The notes: a model not told the origin generated them from the sequence alone. Shown: positions 45,247 through 56,969, counted from the stretch's first letter. The stretch: DNA of 64,000 nucleotides from Cryptomeria japonica (GCF_030272615.1 NC_081405.1:160476317-160540316), one strand, 5' to 3'. A program made the numbers and translations.

Positions 45247-46489
45247 TGATGAATACTAATAGGGGGGGTGAATTAGTATACCAAAAAATACTAAACTCAA
45301 ACACTTTATCAGTCTAGCAGTAAACCGGTATAGCAGTTTAACTAACAAACTAGTTAACACAAATACAAACCAAACAACAAGTAAGGCATTCACCCACAGA
45401 AGCACAATCACCATAACACAAGAGATTTTGACATGGAAACCCAAATGGGAAAAACCATAGTGAGATGAAACTCACAAGTAACTATCTGCAAAATAGTAAG
45501 CAAACTGGTTAAGGTCAGACTGGTTAATGTCATACAATGTTCTTTACCAGAACAGGTCCTGTTAGGAATCTCAATCTCTGTTAGGAGATAAGTCCGATTA
45601 AAGACTACCTTGTGAGAGGATTTCAGATCCATAGATGTGAATCACCTTGTTAGAGGATTTACAAAGGCTTTTCTGGGCCTACCCAGTTAAGGGTTTCTGA
45701 CTTGTCAAAGATGTGAGTAATCAATAAGTGAATGATCTAGCAAATGGTATAGTCTGCTTGATTAGATCCATGGTAGCTCATTGCTAATGCATTTTAGCAT
45801 TACTTCAGTCTTCAGTAAATCCACACTCTGTTACAACACATAGACTTGATATTCTTTGTTAAGATTGCACATACAAGAACTCATCAACCACCAAAAACCC
45901 TAACAACTACACTCCTTAAAACCCTAGACATGATGTCCTTAAAAAGGAATCTGATTTCATGTCGGTCCAATAGGATTACATTGCAAGTTCCTAGGTTCAG
46001 TGTATCTAGACACATTTGGTAACATGACATAAAATCACCATCAAAATGTCGGTGGATGGTAACTCATCACAAGAATATACTGGTTGGTAACTCATCACAG
46101 AGTATTACCGGTTTATACAACTTTACCGATTACCGGTTGGTAACTCAGAGTAATATCGGTTTAATTATTAAATAGATTACCAGTTTGAAAAAAATTAAGA
46201 CTAGGAAAATGATAACTACAGCTTTTAGTTCCTTTTCTCCATTCCACTTGAGATCCTCAAACCGCTTGAGGTCTTCATGCTGCTTGAGATCTTCATGTCG
46301 CTTGAGATCTTCATGCCGTTTGAGATCGGTAAAGACTTTCTGCAAAACACCGATAGTCTAAAGACTACAACATAATACCAGTTTGGAACAAATACCGATT
46401 GAGCATAATTCATATGTTCAAAAAGTGATCTCATAGCAAGTGTGTGTCCATCAATGACAATCACAACATAATCATCAAAAATGCCAACA
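45247..46489 (-). repeat. Element D 3' LTR
   Basis: 1,243 bp. Includes a G run (45261-45267), a stem-loop (45433-45458) and an 18-bp minisatellite (46247-46330, units starting cttgag, about 4.5 copies; the 5' LTR has about 2.5). Confidence 0.92.
46247..46330. repeat. 18-bp minisatellite in the D 3' LTR
   Basis: Units such as cttgagatcttcatgtcg start at 46247, 46265, 46283, 46301 and (as tttgag) 46319. The other LTR has units only at 58287, 58305 and 58323, so two units were gained here or lost there. This explains most of the LTR length difference. Confidence 0.88.
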
Positions 46490-47358
46490 ATCTCCCCCTT
46501 TGGCATTGATGGCAACACTTAGGAAAAATTTTGACATCTAAGTGTTTTACAAAAAAAAAAATATGCCATAATAAAAAATACTCCCCCTAAGCATATACAC
46601 TATCCCTTTGCAGAAAATACAATGTATACTACTTCCTTACAGAGATAACATAAGAGTATACATAGCATGCATCAAAATTTTAAATACCAGAATACGTCTC
46701 CCCCTTTGCCAACAATGACAAAATACAGGTGAATAATCCCTGTTTCTATTAGCTAAATAAATGTTTATGACAATAAAGAGTGAAACTTGTCAAAAACAAA
46801 TTTAAAGTCCCACATAAATTGCTTCATGGATAAGGACCATGATTCAAGCAATGAGGTAGCAACCTCACTCTCTGTTTACATCTGGGATACCTATTCCTCC
46901 ATGGCATCCAAGGTACTCATCTCTTGAGTAACCGTCAAGGCATCCAGATTGAGATAGCATTTCTAAAGTATTTGCAGTCTTGGTAGTAGAACCAGTTGTA
47001 GTTCCTACAAATCCCTGGTCTGGTTGCTGATCTCTAAATCAATTCTTGTAGCCTAAAGTTGAAACCGGTGAATGGTTTTCCCATAAGCGGTAAAGGAATC
47101 ATATGGTGTCTTGAAGGTGCTTATGAATGTCTACAAATCAGTTTGCAGTTTGTCTTTCTGAGCAAGCACATCATCACAAAATAGAGGGGGTTGACATATC
47201 TTATTGAGCAGTAATTTCCCCTCATCCATTGCATCTTTGATGTCCTTCTATGCCTTCTGCAGATCGGACCGGAGCTCATGTAACATTTTCACCAAGGTAG
47301 TGTTCAAAGCCTTTTGATGCTCCTTCTTGGAATTCTCTTTAGCAACCTCTTCTAGGCT
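46490..47358 (-). other. Element D polypurine tracts and 3' non-coding region
   Basis: Purine tracts on the sense strand at 46490-46502, about 46580-46590 and about 46697-46710. The rest, to the end of ORF2, has short open pieces but no recognisable domain. Confidence 0.65.
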
Positions 47359-50042
47359 TTATACCTGGTCCTCCACAACTGTGCATAAGAGTTTCAATTG
47401 AGCTAGAGAGGAATCGATACTAGGGAGGTTGGTACTGGGTATCAAACCGGTAAGAGTGTCCACCGCAGCTTGGATCACGTCTTGCTCCTTCTTCCTTCTT
47501 ATCACCTCTAGGCATTCTTGAGAAAGCTTAATACTTTGTAGCAACTCTGATTCATTTGCAGATTGGAGGTCAATGGGACTAGTAATGTCAGCCAGTTTGG
47601 CTTGACTATCGGTTTCCTTTGGGGTCTCCACTTGAGTGTTGTATGTCGCTCCCTCCTTCTCTTTAGCCCTTAGCTTGTCCTCTTCTGCCTTCTTTTTCTC
47701 CTCTTCCTTTGTCTTCCTTTTCTCTTCTTTCTTCTTCTCCTCTTCTATCCGCTTCTCTTCATCTTCATCCTTCTTCTTCTTTTCCTCTTCCTACTTCCTT
47801 TTCTGCTCTTCCTTTCTCTTCTCCTCTTCCTTTTTCTTCTCCTCTTCTTGTTTCTTTTGTTCTTCCTTCTCCACTTCCTTCTTCTTCTTCTCTTCTCTTG
47901 TCTCTTTTCTTCTTCCTTCCATTTCTTTTCCGCTTCCTTCTCTTGTCTCTTGTTCTCCTCTTCTTTTCTCCTATCCTCTTCCCATTTCCTCTTTTCTTCT
48001 TCTTTTCTCTTTTCCTCTTCATCTGCCTATTTCTTCTTTCCTTCTTCCTATTGCTTCTTCTCTTCCTCTGCCTATTTTTCCTGTCCTTCCACTTCAGTTG
48101 GTGTACCCAGAGTAACATCTTCACCATTCAAGGCATCAACATCAATGGGTTCCATTTGATTAGTGATCGGTACTCCTTCACTGTCATACGCCTCATTTGG
48201 TTGATTTATTTTTGGTTCTTGCTTAGCTTTCCTGTTGGCTTCTACCACTTGGTGTGACTTTAGAGGATATTGAGCAAGGGAGTGGGTATCTTTTACCACT
48301 TTTGGGACTTTTCCTTCTAGCAATAGGAGTTTCCTTCTTCTCATGAAGAAGAGGCCCTTATATCTTTCCACCACTTCATAAAGTTATGATTTGGGTACAT
48401 CAGGAAAGTATTGTGCAAATACGTCCTCTCTTATTTCCTATTCCTTCTCTATGGCAATGCGCCACTTGTTATCTAAAGAATTATATAAAGAATCAGGTGT
48501 CTCAGATTTAATTTCTGATGGCCACCGGTCATTAATACATAAATAATTAATGACTTCCTATTCAACTTATTCCTTTTCATCATCATTAAAATCATCAAAG
48601 CATTCTTTCAAATCACCAAGCACTTTTCTTCTAATATTCTTAATAGTTCTTTGACAATGTGTCAAAGGTTTGTAGGAGAAAATATCAATATTTACTGGTG
48701 CAGATGTTGGCGGTTCATTCTTTGTCTTTTTCCTCATTTGCCTAGTCTTCTTAGGATGTTCTTCAGACACAGTGTCCTCTGAGTCCGGTGTGTTGTCTTT
48801 TGTCTTCTGCTTTCTCTCAAAGACTTTGGCAGGTGTAGCTTCTGGTTTATTCTTTGCTGGTGACCGCTTGGTCACTTTGGGACTTGATGCAATAACAGGC
48901 GCTGATACTGAAGGCACTGCCTTTCCCTTCTTTACTAAAGGTTCTTCAACCGGTGTAACCCTTTCCAAATAGGTGCCAGTTCTCTTTGCCTTTGGACCAA
49001 GGGGTGAGGTGAGTAGGGTAGAGGCATACCCATCTAGCATGTCATACATTACCTCATATCCCATGGGTTCCACTTCTTCCTATCTAGGTTCAACCGCCTC
49101 CATTATGCACTCATCAACTTTGATGGTGAAACAAATGTCATCTTCATATTTCTTGACAATATCACCTGATATTCTCACTCTTTGGCTCATTTTGCATCCA
49201 AACTCATCAAAGTATTTGTTCAGAACTTTTGGATAACCGGTTCCAACTGCTTCAAGGCTTTCCTTGATTTGCTTTGTAATTGGTTGATCGGCAGACCATT
49301 GAATATCTCTGACTCTTGGGAAGTAACCTTGGAAGTAGAAGAACAACCCAACCAATAGTTGTCCAAACTTAAATCTCAAGGCATTGTACTGTTTAATTGA
49401 CTTTAGGTTCACCAGAAGTTGCCTTTGCATACAGGTGCATAAGTCAAATGATGCATCTTCCATGATCATCCTTTAGGTAGCATTTACCATTGTAGCAGAG
49501 ATAGAGTTGATCCTACTAGCATTAAATATCCGGTAACCTATTACCATGCAGGCATATTTGACCAGATCATCCTTGATGGGATTGATGGTCATTCCTCGTT
49601 GGTCGCTCATAGAACCGGTGAGCTTGGTCATTTCCGTCTTGTTGATCTTCCTTAGGGCTGGCACTTCACCAATGTTACAGAAATTGGTGACGTCATGCGT
49701 CCGCTCTAAGTACATTTTATCACCGTGCACTCTGTTCAGAATGATGTGGATGTGATCATCTGAAAACTCTTCAAGGAAATAGACCACATTGTGAAGCTTC
49801 TTCTTTTCCAAGACGTTGAATTCCGGTTTGATCTTCTTGTCCTTTCCACAGAATAAGCTTAATTGAGAATGGATCATCAGAGATCCTAGGCCTTCAATTT
49901 TACAATCAATATAGTCTGAAATACCTTCCTCCACTATAACACCAGCAGGTATTTGAGATAGGGCATTATATTTTGCCTTCCGTTGAATGAAGTCTACTGA
50001 ATCAACAGGTACACTAGAGCTAGAGTGTGATGCGGAAGCCAT
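47359..50042 (-). pseudogene. Element D ORF2, unknown function
   Basis: From an ATG at 50042 (MASASHSSSSVPVDSVDF) one minus-strand frame continues to 48072, with stops near 49473, 49080, 48567, 48552, 48447 and 48387. It continues, after a shift inside the low-complexity stretch, to 47359. The first 330 residues look globular (GISDYIDCKIEGLGSL, FGQLLVGLFFYFQGYFP, RVRDIQWSADQ). A Lys/Pro/Thr-rich linker follows (KRSPAKNKPEATPAKVFERK). After it come a mixed region, an extreme Glu/Lys/Arg-rich stretch of about 140 residues (about 47650-48070) and an end with SQECLEVIRRKKEQDVIQ. I do not recognise the family. It is not protease, integrase or RT. Position after the Gag-like ORF suggests an element-specific accessory protein. 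Confidence 0.65.
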
Positions 50043-50482
50043 GATAAATAGAGAAATTTGAAAAATACCTTCATAAATTGAAATTTAGGGCTTGCAAATT
50101 ACACTTCGCCACACACTCCTTCAGTTGCTAAAATACCGCTTTGTGTTCTACACTTGACTGATTGATATTAGCTTCTGATTCTTCTTCAAGGTTTTGAAAA
50201 TTCTTCGAATCACAATCCAAATCGCTTTTCATCACTCAACACTCAAAAACTTCTTCGCTTGAGAACTGATAAGTGAAAAATGACTTGAAAAATCTTTTTA
50301 AACAATTTCTTCACCTACCACAATAAATGCTCCACTATTAGGGCGTAAACCCTAATTTTCCTTTTACCATTTCCGATCTTCTGCTAGATAACAGGTATCA
50401 CATACCGGCTAAGGTCTTTTACCGGTGTAAACCGAGGGTTCTAAACATTTCACCATTTGCTCCCCCTAAGTTTTTCTGATGC
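50043..50482 (-). other. Spacer between D ORF1 and ORF2
   Basis: 440 bp with no coding signal. It separates the two ORFs, so ORF2 would need its own initiation or a spliced RNA; neither is shown by the sequence. Confidence 0.5.
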
Positions 50483-51763
50483 TTAGTTTGTCGGTTCAGT
50501 GACTTCCACACTAGGTGCAGAAACCGGTTCTTCTTGAGACACTTCTTCTGGCTTCTTCTTCCAGGTTTTCTTCATATCCGCTTGAACAGTTTCAACATCA
50601 ATCTTTCCTTCTGGAGTGACCGGTAAATCATCCGATATGTTCTTTCTCGTTCTGCAGAATCTTGTTGTATGACCCAGTTTGTTGCAATGAAAGCAAATCA
50701 TTCCAGGTGCTCTCCAAGGTCCATTGTTCATGTTTCCATTCTTCCTTCTTCATGTTGCAACAGTGTGACCACTACCATGATAGATCAAATAGGTTGCTCT
50801 CCATCCAGTTGCTGCTTGATAGCCATTGTTTCCTGACTGATGATTACAGGTATTAAACCGGTTTGGATTCCAGTTCCCAAAGGGTTCAGGAAAAACTCCT
50901 TGACTCATTTGAGGATACCTTCTGGTGTTGTACATGATAGACCTGCATTCAAATGCTCTATGCCCAAACTTGTTGCATGCATAACAATTACCATTGAATC
51001 TATTGGGTCTAGGCTTATCATTTAGAAAATAAGGAAAATTATTGTAAGCCTTACTTCTACATACATTATCAGTGTGTCCTTCCTTGAGACAATTTAAACA
51101 AACAGGTTTGAACTTTTGCTTACCTTTATCCTTTGGTGTCGGTTGTTTCTTTGATGCTCCATCTTTTGTTCCAGAGGTCTCACCTTCCTCATAATCAAAG
51201 AAACCAATTCCATTGATATTCTTTACCGGTTTAGCTGATTCAAGCTTCTCCTCTAGCTTGACAGTGCTCTTATTGAATTTGGCAAGTATTTCCTTTGACT
51301 CAGTAAGTTCTTTGGCAATAGCAGCATTGGATTCCTTTAAGGTTGCATTCTCAGAAACAACCATGTGTAGTCCACCTTGCATTTCTTCCTTTTCCATTTT
51401 ATTTTCATGAAGGTGAGCATTAAGTGCACCGATCTCTTGCTTCAACTTAGAGATCTCATGATCTTTGTCTTTTACCAGATCTTTAGCTTTCCTCCGGTTC
51501 TCAAGCTCTTGACACATTCTAATAGTTAGTTCCTCAAGTTCCCTTCTTAGGTTGGCATTGGACTCATTCATTTTTTCAACTTCTTGAACTAGGGCTTCCA
51601 TGTCCGCTTCATCAGAAGAACTATTTTTAGTTAGCTCCATCATTTTTTCAGCATGCTCTCTTTTTTTTTCCTGAGAGGCCTTATATTTGACTTTAAGTTC
51701 ATCATAGGCTTGCTCAGTCTGAGTGAGCCGATGAGTAAGTTCCCTCATAGTGTATTCCCCCAT
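50483..51763 (-). pseudogene. Element D ORF1: coiled-coil zinc-knuckle Gag-like protein
   Basis: One minus-strand frame from the ATG at 51763, 37 bases after the primer-binding site, to a stop at 50483, with a single internal TGA at 50750-50752. The N-terminal 200 residues are strongly helical and charged (QAYDELKVKYKASQEKK, LRRELEELTIRM, HEISKLKQEIGAL), a probable coiled coil. Then come complete CCHC knuckles CLNCLKEGHTDNVC, CYACNKFGHRAFEC and CFHCNKLGHTTRFC, plus a degenerate one (IYHGSGHTVA) just before the TGA. The usual copia Gag N-terminal domain is not seen. It may coat RNA. The frame is open upstream into the LTR but that part is not counted. Confidence 0.78.
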
Positions 51764-51799
51764 ATCTCTTTCCAAGTGGTTAGACTTATAGAAAGGTTG

Positions 51800-51811
51800 G
51801 CTTTGATACCA
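51800..51811 (-). other. Element D primer-binding site
   Basis: Sense strand TGGTATCAAAGC, one base from the initiator tRNA-Met site TGGTATCAGAGC, two bases from the LTR. Confidence 0.85.
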
Positions 51812-52012
51812 ATTGATGAATACTAAGAGGTGGGCGGTGTGAATTAGTATACCAAAAAATAATAAACTCAAACACTTTATCAGTCTAGCAGTAAATCGGT
51901 ATAATAGTTTAACTAACAAACCGGTTAACACAAATGCAAACCAAACAGCAAGTAAGGCATTCACCCACAAAAGTAAAATCACCATAACACAAGAGATTTT
52001 GACGTGGAAACC

Positions 52013-52534
52013 TGTTAGAAATTAGAATCTAAGGATACTAATCATTATAAACAAGATTATAAGGTAAATGAAATATGAAACATACACGCAAAATGTATAC
52101 ATTACACAAGATATACATGGGGAAAACCCTTTTGGGTAAAAAAACCCCATAAAGCATCATTTAATTAAAACACTTAAAAATATAGTCTATAATAAAATAG
52201 ACATGAACTTGGGGACACTCCTCCAATACTTCCACATGGCCAATAATACCTCATATGCATAGTGATACAACTCACCATAAAGCTCCAAATTCACACACCT
52301 CTCAAATGAGAGAGAACCTCCTTAAATATAGGAGGAAAGGTGACTTCACTAGTCACACCTTTTCAATAACCCCCACTCATAAATAATTAATAATCTAATA
52401 GTTATTAGATTATAATTATTTCAAATGGGATATGCTTATAAAGCATATAATATATAAGGTTTTATAACCTTATAATAGAACATTATATATAAATGTTATA
52501 AGGATGTGATCCCTAATAACATTATGTTCTAACA
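52013..52534 (-). repeat. Element E 3' LTR
   Basis: 522 bp, TGTTAGAA to TTCTAACA. Contains a stem-loop-like block (52117-52150) with ATGGGG and CCCCAT arms around CCC/GGG. Confidence 0.93.
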
Positions 52535-53182
52535 CTCCCCCTTAATGTTAATAGGGGATCACATGTCAATTTCTATAGAAGAAAAAATGAAGCACCCTAG
52601 TAACGTAGGTCTTCTTTGACAGTGATAAACAGGGACACAAATATATGCCAACATGAAGAGCATGCATTCCGGACTACATGGAAGTCATCTTGTCATAATT
52701 TATAATCCCAGTGTTTTAAAAATGATGCTGTGAGGTCTTAAAAAATTATATTGGAGCCGCGGTCCCCTCAAATTAGCCTCTCCCCAGGTTCTTTACATAG
52801 TGCCTGTAGGCCTTAATACAATGCTTTTACAAGTGGAAGATTTACAAGGGGAATAATTTACAATATGCCCATAGGACTTAAAAAAATCTGCCCGTAGGTC
52901 TTACGATACTATGCCCGTAGGACTTTAAAAAATAAAGGATTTAGCCACTAGGTGGTGTCATTGACATGCACACTCCCCCTCAACGGCATCACCTAAGGCC
53001 AAGCATTATTTGAATTTGGAGCATATAATGCCTAAAGGTCTTATTCCTATTAGGTCTTAAATCTAGGATTTAGCCATTAGGTGGTGTCATGTACACTCCC
53101 CCTTAATGGCATCACCTCAAAGCCAATCATTGCATAGAAGATTTCAAAGTGATGGCTAAAATTATAATATATAGTATGTACT
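52535..53182 (-). other. Element E polypurine tracts and repeated blocks
   Basis: Purine tracts on the sense strand at 52535-52544, about 52973-52981 and about 53095-53104. Between 52795 and 53060 a word like tgcccgtaggtctta recurs five or six times. A block of about 60 bases (ggatttagcc to ggcatcacct) occurs twice, starting at about 52927 and 53053. No coding. Confidence 0.7.
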
Positions 53183-53355
53183 CATGATCTTCAAAGTGTC
53201 TTTATTAGAGAATGATTTCACTTGAGTGAGGTGCCCATGATCTTCAAGGTGCCTTTATTATAGAATTCTTTCATTTGAGTGAGGTGCCCATGATCTTCAA
53301 GGTGCTTTTATTATAGAATGCTTTCACTTGAGTGAGGTGCCCATGATTTTCAATG
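53183..53355. repeat. 53-bp tandem repeat in E
   Basis: Three full units begin at 53183, 53236 and 53289 (catgatcttcaa...gaggtgcc), with a partial fourth from 53342. Spacing is exactly 53 bp each time, with a few substitutions per unit. Confidence 0.92.
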
Positions 53356-54880
53356 TTCATTTTGATATTTAGAAATGATATTCTCTAGAAAGAGTAAAGT
53401 AACTTCAAGTAATATGGTACTTTCATATGTATCCAAATGGAACTCTTCCATAAATATTCAAGGCCATATTGATTCTTTAAGAGCTACATTCATATTTTGT
53501 CCATTTGATTCAAAGACACATAGAAGATAGTCTTCTTATTAAAGTATTGCAACATCCATGTAATAGCACTTGCACCATATGTTTCGAAGGCATAACCTTG
53601 CCATAGCAGAAACAATATAGTTAGTAACATAGTAAACAATTAAATTTGATTTTTGGTGCAAAGAAAGAACATAATAGTATGCATTTTCCATTTGCCAAAG
53701 ATCATATAATATTCCTCATAAATGTAAAATATAGTCCAATAATTAGTTGCAAGGAGATCAATGTATATTTTCATGAGAATAAACATGAACGATAAGTTGT
53801 CTTGTTTAAAAAATAGAAAATAGACATGCTACTACATATAGTAATGATCCATAGAAAATTTTAGGCAACGGGTGAGCTATCCTTTCTAGGTTTGCTCCCC
53901 AGACAGTTTATAAGGGAGATAGCCACCCATTATAAATAGATGCTTTACACCTAATAAATGTAGAGGATACTCGGAAGATAATAATAAAATGTTAGCTAAA
54001 GTAACACTCAGGAAAGAAAATAAAATAAAATAATGTATTAGCAAAAGATTCTTTGAAAGGTTTATGTAATCCTCTTTGTGTATGGATGTGCAAAAGTTTG
54101 AAACTTTTTTTACTTACTTTTTATATTCACCTTTTCATCCTTATATCTTAGTGAAGAAAAAAATTAATTTGTCGAATTTAATATAACAAGAGTTTTGAGT
54201 TCTTTGAGAGAAATAGTGACCTCATTAGATGGTTGTGTAGACCACCTATGTTCTTCAGGGTCCAATTTGTTTCAAAAGATTATATCAACTTTGGTACATA
54301 TAAATTATCAATATCTAGCTATAAGTATGAGGCTAAAAAAGATTACTCTTTTAACATACATTCTCAATAAAATGTCTTTAAACCTTATTACCATGGGTCA
54401 CTTAAATGTTCACCAATTTCTAAATAAAACTCTTTGCATAGATTCATTAATTATTTAGAATCATCCAAATGTGTCACCAAGTGTCTCTTTTCTTGTATGG
54501 ATTAAGATTGAACTTAGAGGGTTTTGTTAATACAAAATTTTATGATCTATGTATTCAAGGATCATATATAATGCTTAATGACATATATAATCGTATATAA
54601 TGTGGTCGATATAGAAGATTCACCCCATAAAATTTATGAAAAATATTTTTGTTCTCCAAAAGAAGGTTGATCTATTTTATGTCAATACAAAAAAAGAAAA
54701 AGAAATCCCTTAAGAAGAAAAAAATGGTTCTACTCTAACATATAATCCTTTTTTCATATAGTGGAAATATACAATCAAATGTATTTTGATCCCTAGAAGA
54801 TAAAAATAGCTTCGAAATTAACATTTTGAGTCCCTAACTTTGAACTCATATTTAAGAGTCATTTGATATAAAAGATCCCC
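53356..54880. other. Element E interior, no recognised gene
   Basis: AT-rich. A plus-strand open stretch at 54195-54458 (87 codons, MSSLREIVTSLDGC) and its minus-strand reading (EEHRWSTQPSNEVTISLKE) both look possible but match no family I know. Nothing retroviral is visible. Confidence 0.45.
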
Positions 54881-55040
54881 ACAAAAAATAGTCTCATTAT
54901 AATAAAATATTTCTCAATATAGCCAATTAAGATCATTATGGAATAGATGCCAGAGATGAAACAAAAAATAGTCTCATTATAATAAAATATTTCTCAATAT
55001 AGCCAATTAAGATCATTATGGAATAGATGCCAGAGATGAA
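54881..55040. repeat. Perfect 80-bp tandem duplication in E
   Basis: Bases 54881-54960 are repeated without change at 54961-55040. The identity implies a very recent duplication, or an assembly artefact. It lies about 125 bases upstream of the Dof-like ORF. Confidence 0.95.
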
Positions 55041-55166
55041 ACAATTATGGTATATCTGTTCAAGTTATTGGACAAATTAGTATGAAAAACTCGCTTCCAT
55101 ACATGAAAGTGTATTCTATCATTAATGTTAAAAATATTTTCTCTTGAAGCCATCCATATTGAATGA

Positions 55167-55844
55167 GTGCCTTTGAATTGCAAGAGTCTAAAAAACTTTT
55201 CTATAGAAGAGGCACTCAAAATTCACAGGGTCATGGAAGGGCTGCAATGCATCACAGAGAATTTGAAAGAGGAGGAGTCATTTGTGAATCCTCTCAATTT
55301 ATTATACCTTCTCAAAGAAAATTTACAGGTTCAATTTTGGGAGCTACGAGAGGAGGCTCGGGATGTATTAAATTCTCTATTCAAGTCCTACAAAACTGTT
55401 TGTCCCCATTGCAATTTTGTAGAGGCAAGGTTTTGCTATCTGAATAATAAGAAGAAATGTAGATTTCTTCAGCGCAGGTTTCAATGCCCTACTTGCCAGC
55501 ACTTCTTTACAGTGGGTTCCAAAAGAAAGCATTCACAGAGAAAGATGAATTACAAATTCAAGGACCGATTTGAACCCACAGCAAAAAAAGCAAAGGGTGC
55601 AGATCTTTTTGAAACTGGTTGTAGCAATTTAATGGCCAACTTAATTAAAATCTGTACAATGGAATTTAACATGGAAGTTATGGGGAGAAGAGAAGAGAAT
55701 CTTGGTGTCTTAATTATGGAAGTAGTCTCTTTGCCATCTAGAGAAGAAAATCTTGGTGTCTTAATATCCTTGGTGACTTTCAAAGACTTCCTTGATTCAA
55801 AGAAAAAAGCTAATATCATCTGGTTTATAGGAGCGTCTTTATGA
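55167..55844 (+). CDS. Dof-like zinc-finger ORF inside element E
   Basis: A 225-residue plus-strand ORF, antisense to E. Residues 1-75 look helical. At about 81-120 it reads CPHC, EARFCYLNNKK, RRFQCPTC and FFTVG, following the Dof DNA-binding finger (CPRC, TKFCYYNN, PRHFCKTC, RYWT-G). Dof fingers have 21 residues between the CxxC pairs; here there are 24, and the Trp of RYWT is Phe. A basic tail follows (RKHSQRKMNYKFKDRF), then a repeated REENLGVLI segment (26-bp direct repeat near 55690 and 55740). Dof proteins are plant-specific transcription factors. This is either a diverged captured gene fragment or an element protein that resembles one. Intact frame, start taken as the first ATG. Confidence 0.6.
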   Translation: MPLNCKSLKNFSIEEALKIHRVMEGLQCITENLKEEESFVNPLNLLYLLKENLQVQFWELREEARDVLNSLFKSYKTVCPHCNFVEARFCYLNNKKKCRFLQRRFQCPTCQHFFTVGSKRKHSQRKMNYKFKDRFEPTAKKAKGADLFETGCSNLMANLIKICTMEFNMEVMGRREENLGVLIMEVVSLPSREENLGVLISLVTFKDFLDSKKKANIIWFIGASL

Positions 55845-56957
55845 GGAGAACCATGTGTTTGACATTATGAGCAAAACCAACATAGAACAAAAAAATCGAT
55901 GTTTTCAATTAACTACTTTAATTTCCTTATGAATTTATAATACACACACTATAGAGTGTGCTTGATTGGCAAACGATTATCTACTTGGATAGGCATCAAT
56001 TGATATGTTGAACAATATCATGCCAAAGGTCGTGACTTATTTACATTCGATCAGTTGCAAAGAGAGTCCTTTTTTACTATTATAAGGATGAGTACTAGTT
56101 CCTTGAGTAATACAAACTTTTATGAAGATAAGAAATTGACAGAGATGAGGGCTTCAATAAGTGATTTCGACTTATTTAAAGATTTCATTTAAGGACTCTT
56201 TATTTAAATAATGGTTTGATTGAGTTCATACTTAACAAACTTAAATATAAAGATAAATTATAATTTTGATTGAATATTGTAATATATATTTTTCATAGAA
56301 AAAATGACGATGACCTTATATCAATTGTGATCAAATTGCAAGTGAAATGGTGTTTGCTTGAAATGTCATGTTCAAGAGCTATGAATTTTATTTTCTTTTT
56401 ATGAGTTGAAAAAACAATTTTTTGGACATGAAATTTAATAAAAGACTTCATGAATTCAATTTTAAGGTTAAACAAATGAAAAACTCAAGTTTCTAAGCAT
56501 TATATCAAGCTATTTTTTGATAATTTATAATCTCACATATCTCTCTAAAAAGAAACAACATCCAACTTTCTAAAGTACTTGATCTAGTAACTAAAGCACA
56601 ACTTTCTATACAATTGACACTAAAAAAAGTTTTGTAACTATGCACATCTCTTATAAGGGAATAATTTTGAGTTAATAAGATTCTGAAATTTGATGTTATT
56701 AAAATATATATGTTATACTTCACAATCTTATGCTATGTGAACATTAATTTTTTTGAAAAATATCACTCATAAAAAAGAGTAGTTAGAATTTCCTTACTTG
56801 GCCTTCATAAATTGAATTTAAATGAATGGAGAAGGCATACTAAATACATAGCACAATTGGCCTTCCATGTGTGTTGATTTAGCATAAATACGTTTTCCAT
56901 CCAGTTTTATATGTCTTCTAGTATAACCTGTAAAAATAATTAGTACTAGCCTAACTT
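55845..56957. other. Element E interior, right part
   Basis: AT-rich, no recognisable coding or repeat. It leads to the primer-binding site of E. Confidence 0.5.
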
Positions 56958-56969
56958 GCTCTAATACCA
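56958..56969 (-). other. Element E primer-binding site
   Basis: Sense strand TGGTATTAGAGC directly abutting the LTR, one base from the initiator tRNA-Met site. Confidence 0.87.

Noticed and set aside
47636-48257. Long Ser/Phe/Leu-rich open frames on the plus strand
   Set aside because: They are the antisense shadow of the Glu/Lys/Arg-rich stretch of element D ORF2; composition alone keeps them open.
51764-51985. N-terminal extension of D ORF1
   Set aside because: It crosses the primer-binding site and LTR; the first ATG after the primer site at 51763 is the plausible start.
55163-55447. Second plus-strand ORF overlapping the Dof-like ORF
   Set aside because: Shorter, different frame, no recognisable motif; treated as a shadow.
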